In this document: positions 12,901-23,223 of the stretch, in pieces
Layout: each line of letters starts with the position of its first letter
Numbering within the stretch: position 1 is the stretch's first letter
Assembly: GCF_035582795.1 (NCBI RefSeq)
Contig: NC_134370.1
Coordinates: forward strand, 34,893,501-34,957,500
DNA length: 64,000 nucleotides
Direction: 5' to 3'
From: Mycteria americana
Lineage: Eukaryota > Chordata > Aves > Ciconiiformes > Ciconiidae
The notes under the pieces: generated by a model
What the model saw: the letters and a program-made list of their open reading frames with translations, nothing else
What the model was told of the DNA's origin: nothing
Databases searched by the model: none
Program-made: the position numbers and the translations under genes

Positions 12901-15900
12901 TTCATGAGAAAATAATTCCTGTCACATGTCAAATATAAGGATACAATATGTCTGTACAAAAGCAATATGGGGTATTGTTACGAGGGAGTAACAAAAAATC
13001 AGATGGACTTGAGTAATTAATCACTTGAAGGCTCTAATTCATTTTGTTGCTCAGGCAAAACAAACCAAGCAAAGATATGGAGCGTCAGCCAGCCTTAAAG
13101 ATCATTCAGGGGTCTCTTAAACCTCATAAAAGAAAGGTAGTTCACAGTAACGAAGCATCTTCGAAAAGTTGTTTTCCCTCCCTCTTTATCAGCTTGGAGA
13201 TGTGTTGGCAGCTGAGATATGATCAACAAGTCTTTTCACACTCCAGACTTTCTCCAGAACACTTCAAGCAATGTCCCATTTAGGTTTTCTGCTAAATAAT
13301 TTGCCTTCATAAGTTAGGTACGCATCTTTAGGACTGAACCCCTGAGCTCATCCCCTTTTTTGGAAACACTGCAGCAGCTGATGCTCTTCTCTGGTTCAGT
13401 CAGCTTGCGCATACAGGCCAAGAAAGCCAGAGGCATAAGGAAATGTGGATGTTTACCTGCCTTACCTTGCAGAGATCACTGGTAAACTACAATTCAAGGC
13501 TTGCAACTGAGGTTTGTCCAACAGCTTGGATACAGGTAGAACTGATTTCATGGCAGAAGAAGAGAGATGTTAATTAATCTCACATTATTTTCTAATACTG
13601 TTTTGAACATTCACCCTTGAATGTTCAAACCTTCTTGAGAGTATTCTCTAGGCATGAAAGCCCCACAACGCGAAAGCCTTCTTTCATAGAAGAAAGAATT
13701 GGATGTTCTCAAAATCTTGTGGAAATATACGAGCCCTGCAAATGTGCAATTTAAAAGTAATTTCTAAGTAGTGCTGAACACACTTTGCGTTAAATGTTTT
13801 AGCTCAGATTTATTACACTAAATTTATGACCTCTTAAACGTGATGTAAGGGTCTAGGCCTGCATAATTAGAAAGGCAGAGTGTTAATGCTCACATATTAA
13901 AAACATCTGTACCTAAAGTATGGGAAAATAGCATTAGGGTAATATCTTGGCTGCAGTCTTCCAAGATGCTTAAAGTTCCCTGCACTCTCTCCCTAATAAC
14001 AAAATGTAAACCTGCTTATTCAATCAAAGGTTTGTCAAGATGTGGTTTCACAGTAGTTTCTAACCCATCACAGGAAATCAATGTAGTTTTGCTAAATCGC
14101 CACTGAAAGTTCTTGTAGTTACATTCCCTGATCCTTAGTTGCCTGGCCTTCTCTTAAACCAGAGGATTTTTTGGGAATCTAGTTCTTTCTTCCTCCCCTT
14201 GCTGGCAGATGTTCTGGCCTCAAATATATTCCCCCATCCCCCTTCCCCTGCTGCCTGTCTACAATGAACAGAAATCTAGGTTGGGGAACCCAACTGGAAA
14301 GGGAAACAAGGAGCAAGCAGAGCTCATTCTTGACTTTGGAGATGATTCTGGATCCAATAATGCTTCCCTATGGCTTCCATGCAATTGTGCTGATTCCTAC
14401 CATCTGCTCTACTTATCATGCAATTAACACATTAGATGTTTATCTTCTATTCTTTCAAATTAATTATTTAAGTTGCTGCTTGATGTGAAAGTTGAGACCA
14501 TTAACGTATTGGCAGTGTTAATATTTAATGATCTAAGGCATAGGTAGGAAGAGGGAAATCAATATTTGTGCAGTGTTTTCTATCTCTTAAGAGAGCTACA
14601 AAATTTTTGCTCTCTTCTATGTATCCATGAATGGTAGTAATGTTAATTGAAGCAAGTGGATTGGCTGGGTACCGAAATTGGGCTCTCAGTCTCACAGTTA
14701 TTTCATTCTAGCTGTTCTTACTGGTAGCAGGAGGCCAGAGGCTGCCCAACTTCCATAACATGAACATGTTAAAAATGTCAAAAATCCTTCTCTGAAAAGG
14801 GGAAGTCTTTCTCTTGCGAAATTTCCTGGTCTTGATAACCTCTCAAGTCTTTCAGGATTAAAAGTGAGGAATCCATTTCTAGCATGTACATGTCTTTCAG
14901 GGAAATCAGTTTTTAAAGGTACAGAAGGAAGAGGGTAGAAATCCAGTAATATGTGGGGAAACCTTTGAGGCTGAAATCAGTTGTATTTATTTTCAGCAGC
15001 TCAGTAATCATTGGTCTGTCTTGAGACTGGTCTGTGTAGACAAGGTGTTGTTTCTTCATATACTCAGTCTTCCAGTAAGGTAGCTGTTGTACAAGAATTC
15101 TCTCTTCCTGCTCATAAGAATTCATAGTGTGTTGCAAGCTGGATATGGATGGACTTTGTGTTTCCTTTAGCGCTGAGGAACTTTGGAGTTAAGTTGGAAT
15201 GAAATTCTGTGAATGTACTGCTTTCTAGTAAACGGGAATGGGAACAGATGCTACCATTTGACAAAGCAAAAAGTCAACAAACTCTTGCCTTTGCAGCATT
15301 GTTTTGGGTGTCTTTGGGCTAGGAACCACCTCCAAAGATAAAAGAAAGCTATTTTTCAGGTTGTGGTAATCCTTGTAAATGATGAGCATAAATCTCAGAA
15401 CAACTGAGAAAGGGACAATCATCTGTCTGCTATTCCTTGTGGATTAGCTGTCTGCATAAAAAAAATTTGGTTGTGTACACCTTTCTACTGTAATGCTACA
15501 AATATCCATGAGATTGCAGCTAATGACAAGACACAGGAAAGTCTACTTTTTAAAAAGGACCTATATAAAAATGTTAATAATCTGAAGGAACTGTCAATCA
15601 CGCAGTAGGCTGAAAGGGTTCCTAATTTATACAAAGTCCTGCAAAGCCAAAACTGTGAAGTCAGCCATTCTGTTAAGCTAGCTTGGGTTTGTCTTTGCTG
15701 CAATCCACAGTCAGAGGACTTACATCTCATTGCCTACTTAGCATCTAGAAAGCTAGCCAAACACCTTGGGGGACAGACATTATCTGGTTTCTGGTTTGCT
15801 GCTTTCTCGGTTTGGGGAATTCTGAATGAGGACGGGCTTAATTGGGACATTTGTGGGAAGTCACCCAGGACCTACGGAAGAGCTGTCCAGATACTTCTAC

Positions 15901-18455
15901 TGGCCAGATTTACAGACACCAGCTGGAGTGTGTTTGTTGATTTTGTTTTATTTTATGATGGTTCTTTGGAGTAGCAAAGAGCTAGTACATTGTAGACCAG
16001 TGGTAGATTTATGTCTGTATCAATTGCATTCAGAAAGGCACTAATGCATCTTTTAAAATCTGAGTTTTAATATTCCTATTAATTAAAAACAGAAGATGAA
16101 TATTTCAAACAAAAATTGATTCAAGTCAGTATTCGAGGGAATTATGCTTCAAGGGTGCAACAGAATTTTTACTCTCATCAGGGTTGGTCAATTATTTTGA
16201 GTACTGCTGTGGCAGAGTTAGGTTGCTGCAGTGGAGATGTGGAGCTGGATTATTCTTTGCCTCCTCCGTAGAAAAGTTAACTTGCCAAAAATTTCAATTT
16301 TGGGATCATTAAATCTTGGGAATACTGGTAACGCTCAGTGAATGGTTCTGTCTTTTCCTTTCAAAGCAGGAGGGAAAAGTCAGATGTTGAAACAAAATAT
16401 TTTAGGAGTCAGGAAAAAAAAATTTTTGTTTCCAAAAGTTTTTCACTTCTCCGTGTGGCTTGTCAAGGCTCTGTGTCCACCAGCCTACCAGTCTGGACTT
16501 TACCTTTATGTCTCTGTGGAATGGCTTCTCATGTATTGCTTTGTAGATCTCTGGTAACCTTTAGAACAATGAATTTAGGCTTGCATCGGTCTCTTCTCCG
16601 AGTCATTGTCTGCATTTTCCAACTACGTTGTTGCCTGCTCAGGAATTGCTTGCTGTTGCAAATGATTAGACCTGTGACGTGGGTGTGACATCTTGGCCGA
16701 TGCTTAAGAGAATTCTGAATAGCAGCATATGGGAAATGACTTCTTTTCATTACCCTGAGTCTGTGATTAAATTCCAAAGGAACTTTTCACAGTCTCTTAA
16801 AATACATCTGGTTGCTTAACTTTTGGGTATCTGACTTTGCTTCTGAGTATCATGGAATGATTAAAAAATTACCTCCTGGGATTGCCAGTGTGTGTGATGA
16901 GACTGAACTGAATAATTGGGCCTCACACCCAAGAAATATTTCTACTTAGAAAATTGTCTGTAGAGAGGACACAGCTTCCACATCAGATTTCCTCGAACCC
17001 CAAGAAAACCCACAATCTCCTTCACTGCTTGTGACCTACATGTCAAGTTTTTCAGTGACCGTCCTGCTGAGCTGATTTGAGATGGGGAGGTGACAATACG
17101 TGAATTGCTAGTCCTTCATCTTTCATCAGGAAACAGCTGGAGGAAGGAAATTGAGTGCAGTGTGTATTAACGGAATTGAAGCTGGGCTGGAGGGAGCTTG
17201 CAAGTGTATTTTGTTCAGGAGACCCAGTCTTCCTTAAAGTAATCTTCATGGGTACAGAGAGGGGCAATTGTCCTGTTCGCTCTGGGCCAATGAGAGAAGA
17301 TGACTAGTATATCATAAATTCTTAGTAAAAAGTTATCTGTAGAAGGCGCATGTGAGAATAAGGAATAGAAATACGTTAAGTGCTCGAGGTCATTGGCCCA
17401 CTGGCACCTAGGAAGTCATCTGAATGTTGAACAGGCAGCAAACACTGAGGTGGCAGAAGTACCTAAGCTCATTTTAACATGTAAGTCAGTCTTCCTTTCA
17501 CACAGAGACTGGCTCTTTAACGGGGAAGCAGAGCCATAAAGATCAAATATTTTTTCTCTTGTTGAGCTTGGATGTTTCTGCTTATCTCTAACAAACCCAC
17601 TGCTTAGTTTCTTTGCTTCTAGGTTCTGCTCAGAGCTCTACATTCAAGGCAGAGTGCCTTGAGAGGTTAGGCTGAGAGAGGTCCTTTTGAGTCCCAGCCT
17701 GACTAACTTAAGGTACTGAGCAGCATTAAAGCGACCCCCCTCAGAGCAATACCCTGATTCTGGGGGTGAATGAATCCAACTGAAATTAATGGGTCTTCAC
17801 TGATGTGGAACTGGCTGCAGAACTGCATGTTCACATGAAGGTCTTCTGCTTAGAGATAGCAATTGTGCCGGTTTCTCACATAGAGAGAAGGGGAGGGGAA
17901 GATTTCTAACATATGTGAGGGCTCTACGAGTAGCATATGTTTTATATATTGGATTTAGGATGATGAATGCATTCCTTTGTGTGTGTTGGCAGGATTTTAT
18001 TTTAGACATGTGGTGTATGGTATCTCAAATATTACATGACTGGATGTAAAAATACTGTATAGTGACAATTAGGATCACAAACTTGGTATATATGCCGATG
18101 ATCTCTCAATTATATTAATTACATATATGTAGAGCTTCCATATAATCATGGGAGTCCCTCGATCAAATGTGTTTTCGTGCTTTCTGTCAGCCCTGTTAGT
18201 GAGGCTAGGATAAAGAATATGTTAGTAACTCAGTGTTCCTCCCCACGCCCGGAATCTGAAAGAACGGAAAACGACGTTGCTGATAACGTGAACAGTAACA
18301 TTAGTCCCTGATTATTTTATCATTACTTTAATAGCATGTGCAGCCATTATGCCGATACAATTTTGAGTGTGGTTTCAAGAGCAGCAAAACGCTGATCATT
18401 CGGTTTTATCCGGAGGTGGAGAACTACTCCTAGCACGAGGCCGCTGGTAGGAGTG

Positions 18456-18552
18456 ATGTGTTGTGCTCTTTGCCCTGCCCTGCTGCTGGGCTCAGCCCAG
18501 GGCGCTGAGTTACTCAGCAGCCCTTGCCGCACTCCGGCTGCCTGCGTTACAG
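18456..18552 (+). other. Candidate first coding exon with signal-peptide-like start
   Basis: ATG at 18456 opens MCCALCPALLLGSAQG, a short hydrophobic leader with a plausible small-residue cleavage site, followed by AELLSSPCRTPAACVT. The frame reaches a strong donor ACAG|GTAAGC at 18552/18553 in phase 1, the phase usual for signal-peptide exons. No downstream exon was identified, no known protein is recognised, and in GC-rich DNA such an open frame can occur by chance. Confidence 0.2.
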
Positions 18553-18601
18553 GTAAGCGGCTACCGCGACAGTGCTCCCTGCGGGGTGGCGACAGTTCCC
18601 A

Positions 18602-18615
18602 GTGCCACCTAGTGG
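18602..18615 (-). promoter_or_regulatory. CTCF core binding motif
   Basis: Read on the minus strand the bases are CCACTAGGTGGCAC, an exact match to the CTCF core consensus CCASYAGRKGGCRS. It sits in the CpG-enriched patch. I found no other exact match in the window by eye; the near matches at 7645 and 10240 are weaker. Confidence 0.7.
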
Positions 18616-18660
18616 TGTTCTTCCTGCAAACAACCGGAGAAAGAGACGCAGAACGGAATT

Positions 18661-21600
18661 TCATCTCCCTGGATGATTTCCCACTAGCGTGGTAAATCCT
18701 TCCTATGTGAAATGGTTAAGAAACTGTAATAGGTATTGGTCTAAGCTCAGGGGCAGACTCAAAAAGTCTCCCTTTTTCTACCCGTGCATGCTCCTCTGCC
18801 CTTGCATGGGCCCTGAGGTATCACTGGGATTAGGGAAAGGCTGAAGGAATGGGAAATTGGAGGGATCAGAAACATCTCACAGTGCGTCAGGGGATGCTTA
18901 TTTTCTGGGTGCGCAGTGCTATTTTCTGTGTACACGGTGCTATGGTGTCTCCGTACGCTCTTTCCATCCTTGTCTTGTTCTTTGTTAGGGTCTAGAAGGT
19001 AGGCTAGCTGAAAAAAAAGGCTGAGCGTTGCCTACTTTCCTTTACCTGAAATTTTTAATGCATTCATTTAACTTGATGAAGCAAACAGCAACAAAAGCTC
19101 AATTCTTTTCCTCCTGCTCTTACCCCTCCCTCCCCACCATTCTGCAAAGGCCTCTCTTAAAAGCTCCCTTTTACATCTCACAGGCATATGTTTCAATTTT
19201 CACTTGCTGGGTGTGATATTTGGTAACATACGGATGAGTCATATTAATAACTTATTGAATCAAAACATAAACTGCCCTCAATCATTGCTAGATGTGCTGT
19301 GGCCTTTATTCTTGTGGTAGCACCTGTCCAGTCTTAATCACACTGTGCTGTTTACTGCACCTGGGATTTTCTCAAATGTGTTAGACCTAGAAACTTCATC
19401 AGTTCTAGCTCCAGCAGGAATAACTCTACTCTGATTTCCTGAAATGAATTTTCATTTCAGGCCAAGAAAGGGCTATGAAAATCCTTTAACACAAAACATC
19501 TGATAAGTCTCTTTCTAGAGCAACAAGCAATGAAAACTGTGGGATCCATTTAAGTAATATTTTTACTTTCAAAATAAAATATTGGCAAAATATAATCAAA
19601 ATGTTAAGAAAACAAACAGTGAAACTGTGTGTCAACATAGCCACATCTGCTATAAACAATATGGGAGTATTGCTCTGCTGTAAATTGCTATCATTTTCCA
19701 AGCCATAGAACACCATGAAACCTGTCATGAGATAAGACTGGAGTCATCTCATCTCATATGACCAAGTCAGAAGTCCTATCCTACAGTAAAGTCTATAATT
19801 TTGCCTACGTAAAATGCTTCTGCCAGAATATAGTGATTCCCAGATCTTACTCACAATGAGATTTCAGCCTCTTCTAAGTCTCCTCTCACTGTTTCATGGC
19901 CAAGATGGCACCGAACTGCTTCTCCAGTAGGAAAAAAAAGATTCAGTGATGAATTCCTGCGGGTGTAAGAGCAAAGGAGTTCATTTTCTCCAGAAACACT
20001 TGACTTTTATTGGATTATGAGTTCCATCACTGTCCAGGAAAACATCCTTAGTCCATGTCCTCATTTTGGTTACTTTCTTCCTAGCTGACCAGATTGTTCT
20101 TAGGAGAAGCTGTACAGGAAGCCCTACAGCACTATCCCTGCCAATGCTGAGAGAAAGGCAGGAGCCAAGTGGTTGGTGCATTAATGCTTACAGATGTATT
20201 GCACGTGATTTTCCACCAAGTAAATGTTGAATCATTATTCTAGGACAGACTAAGGTATATAAGAGCCATTTGAGAACCTAGAAGGGCAACCAGCCCTTTT
20301 GGTAATAGAGAGACTCCTAACCCTGAGAGTCAGCTTGGAGTCTGATTCGCAGCTGGCAAATCAAAAAGGCCCAGGAGGAAGGAAAGAGAGATCAAACATG
20401 GTATTGTTTAGATGGAGGAAGCTTCTCTCCTGAGAAGAACAGGATGACATTTCTGTTGGGTATCAAAGAGGCAGAGTGGGTTATTGCTGTCCTGATTTTT
20501 TGCAGGGTGGCGTTGCCATGTTCCTTCATTTGATGATGATTTGCACACAAAGGAATCTATGGTATGTATCATCCTGCTGGCAAGAGGCAGAGCCAGCATG
20601 GTTCTATACAGGCTGTGTAACTTTACTCAATGGTTGTTTACTAGCTGTGCCTAACCAAACACATAACAGTCTGTTCTAACCAGGGTTAATATTTACTTTG
20701 CTTCTGTTTCCCTTTTTCAATTTTTTATTGGAAGAGATTTTTTTTTCTTTTGGCTGTTGTAAAGCTTTGTTAAGCTGTGGGAGGTGGTCATTGTAGTATC
20801 TTGTTGAAACATCCCTGGGAATATATTTTAAGACAAATTCTTATTATATTAGTTTCTACTGGATTGAAGTTTCTTTGTGTTTTGTACTACTAGAGCCAGT
20901 TCTTGTTTTCATAACGATATTGCTACAGTTCAGGACATAGAGCCAATGGAGTTTAGTCTAGATTTTCATTTTTAGGGTTTTCTTTAACGCTTTCATTTAC
21001 ACAAAGGGAAGAGGAACAATTTCTCGGTGGGCAGCAAAGCCGTTTCCATTTAGAATGGGGTATTCCTAGCCTTAGTCTGTGAACTGCAATCTTTCCCAAG
21101 GAGGAATATATTGCCTTCTTTTTGTGTGGAAGTGCACTCAGCCCTGACATTAGATACATTTCTGTTCTCTTTCATTATAGCAGACATCTAAACCCGTTGC
21201 TGATTTAACAGTACTAGACAGATGAGTCTCATCTTTATTCTGCAAAACAAGTCATATCTCTTTTAAAAAGATCTGTTTTTATGGGGAAAAGCCCACTCCT
21301 TTCCTTCCTCTCTCCTTTGAGCTTGTTCTTCCATGATAAAGTGTTGAGTGCAGAATGTTCAGCAATGCCGAACTCAGGCAACTGATGTGGTAGAATAAAA
21401 GTTCAAGAGATCACTTCCCCTATTTACCCACTATTTAGGTAGTAAGAAGACACAGATAGTACATTTGGGAAATGCTTTCTTCACCAAGGAAGCCTTTTAT
21501 TTATGGCCTTTAAACCAATGATATAAAAATTCCCCAAAACAAAACAAAAAAAGCCCCAAACAAGGTTCATTTCCTAAATACTAAAATGAACCCAAAATTT

Positions 21601-21715
21601 CCTCTGACTAGGCTCCTGGAGTGTTCTAGAAATGTCAATAGGACAGGAGTAGTAAGATGCTATCAAAGAAGACCACTGAGGTAAGTGCTTTTGAACAACA
21701 GTCCAGGGCACTATT
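18661..21715. other. Gene-free sequence between CpG patch and solo LTR
   Basis: No gene is seen. It holds a diverged 21-bp tandem duplication at 18899..18940 and an isolated TATATAAG at 20256..20263 with nothing promoter-like around it. Confidence 0.7.
18899..18940. repeat. Diverged tandem duplication, 21-bp unit x2
   Basis: Two adjacent 21-bp units, both starting TATTTTCTG and ending GTGC, differ at 4 positions. A third partial unit (TATGGTG) may follow. Confidence 0.7.
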
Positions 21716-21720
21716 GCAAG
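21716..21720. repeat. Target-site duplication, left copy (GCAAG)
   Basis: Five bases directly abutting the TGT end of the solo LTR, identical to the right copy. Confidence 0.85.
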
Positions 21721-22287
21721 TGTTGTGGGTTAACCCCGCCAGGCAGCTAAGCCCCACACAGCCGCTCGCTCACTCTCCCCCAGTGGGATGCGGGAGAGAA
21801 TCAGAAGGATAAAAGTGAGAAAGCTTGTGGGTCGAGATAAAGGCAGTTTAATAGGTAAAGCAAAAGCTACACACACAAGCAAAGCAGAACAAGGAATTCA
21901 TTGCAGGCAGGTGTTTAGCCATTTCCAGCAAAGCAGAGCTTCATCACATGAAATGGTTACTTGGGAAGACAAATGCCATAACTCTGAATGACCTCGCTTC
22001 TTCTCTCCCCAGCTTTTATTGCTGAAAGTTACATCATTTGGTATGGGATATCCCTTTGGTCAGCTGGGGTCAGCTGTCCCAGCTGTGTTGCCTCCAAACT
22101 TCTTGTGCACCCCCAGCCTGCTCATGGGCAGGGCAGTGCGAGGAACAGAAAAAGCCTTGATTCTGGGTAAGCACTATTCAGCAAACTTCAGTGTGTTATC
22201 AACACTGTTTTGGTCACAAATCCAAAACATAGCACCGTATGAGCTGCTACAAAGAAAATTAACTCTATCCCAGTCAAAACCAGTACA
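21721..22287 (-). mobile_element. Solo LTR of an avian endogenous retrovirus (ERVL-like)
   Basis: A 567-bp element with TGT...ACA ends and a perfect 5-bp target duplication GCAAG at 21716..21720 and 22288..22292. I recognise the sequence from memory as an LTR family common in songbird and other neoavian genomes; I cannot give its database name. Sense is taken as the minus strand: AATAAAAGCTGG (promoter-like position, near 22009-22020) lies upstream of CCTATTAAACTG (poly(A)-like, ATTAAA at 21852..21847). A 5-bp duplication fits ERVL-type integration. No internal retroviral sequence and no second LTR are present, so it is a recombined solo LTR. Confidence 0.88.
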
Positions 22288-22292
22288 GCAAG
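22288..22292. repeat. Target-site duplication, right copy (GCAAG)
   Basis: Five bases directly abutting the ACA end of the solo LTR, identical to the left copy. Confidence 0.85.
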
Positions 22293-23110
22293 GCTTGTGA
22301 TTGCCATCAAGAGAACTGAAGGAACAGATGTCCATGAATGCTATGTATCACCTCTCAGAGAATCAATTTGGATGTCTTTCTGAATGGTGAAAGATGCAGT
22401 AGGTTTGGAAACCAAAGGATCATCCAGGAGCACCACAGAGCCAGTTTCTGGAAGGACTGCTGCTGCAGTCCTGCTGCACACCAAAGCTCCAGTTGGAAAG
22501 GAGTTAGCCCAGGGCTAAAACCCAGTACATATAGATTGTTCTTGAATAACGTTATCAAGCAGAATTGCCCCACGTAGGAGAATTAATCCAGCCTAAGAAA
22601 AGGCATATCAGCTGCAAAGGAATAACCTAACTGAATCTAGAAGATGATCTGCTGTCATAGCGAGAGTTTAATCTTTAATGATGAGGTCATTCCAGAGTGA
22701 CTACAGCAGGTACTGATGGGATCTGAACCCCTAAGTGACAAGTAGGTTTCAAGTAATCATTTCAGGGGGCTAACTTCGGCCATATTCACTCCAGAATTTT
22801 AACTTCAGAAGGCTCAGCTGTCAAGGCAAAAATGCAGCATCTGAAACCAAAGTTTTAAAATGCCTTTTTAAATTATTTTTATCTAGCACATAGTGGTTCA
22901 TGAAGAAAGAAATGATGTGCTTTCCCTGGGCTCTCTTGATGTAGAATTTTATTCTGTAGCAAAGATTGTGGTTATCGGTGCATGTTGCTGAGGATGTTTA
23001 TTAGATATTATCAGCTTCACATACAAGAAACAACCTTTGCTCCTACTTATTTTTGTGCGAAAAATGATAGTACACAATGATTGCTAGTCATCAGTATTCT
23101 TTTCTGACAG

Positions 23111-23223
23111 GTTGGTCATGTAGCACGCCTTAAAGAGATGCTTTTGCTTAAAGGAGAATTCAAGTGTATATATCCAAGTGTGACCTATGGCATGGTGGAA
23201 AACAAACAGGAATTCAAAAAGGA
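23111..23223 (+). other. Candidate orphan exon, open in one frame
   Basis: An acceptor-like ATTCTTTTCTGACAG precedes a 113-nt open stretch starting VGHVARLKEMLLLKGEF, followed by a GAG|GTAGGA donor-like sequence. An in-frame TGA lies within the acceptor, so if coding it must be internal. No family is recognised and no partner exons were found; it may be a non-coding RNA exon or chance. Confidence 0.12.

Larger units (their letters stand above)
1..18239. other. Gene-free intergenic sequence (left flank)
   Basis: No coding exon, RNA gene or mobile element that I recognise. All open frames are short (at most about 120 codons) and look random. Contents worth naming are a (CT)11 microsatellite at 6434..6455, a T/C tract at 9911..9933 and a homeodomain-motif cluster at 9436..9455. 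If gene order follows human, the next gene to the left would be RHOBTB1. Confidence 0.7.
18240..18660. promoter_or_regulatory. CpG-enriched patch in the gene-poor flank
   Basis: About 24 CpG dinucleotides fall in roughly 420 bp, far denser than the surrounding AT-rich sequence. Open frames exist on both strands. The patch contains a consensus splice donor on the plus strand at 18553 and a perfect CTCF core at 18602..18615. It could be an orphan promoter, an enhancer or an insulator; which of these it is cannot be decided from sequence. Confidence 0.5.

Noticed and set aside
18347..18664. 105-codon open frame on the minus strand across the CpG patch
   Set aside because: Antisense openness expected in CpG-rich sequence; the plus-strand reading with a donor site is the better candidate and even that is weak.
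20256..20263. TATATAAG as a core promoter
   Set aside because: Isolated motif with no downstream open frame, CpG enrichment or donor; expected by chance in AT-rich DNA.
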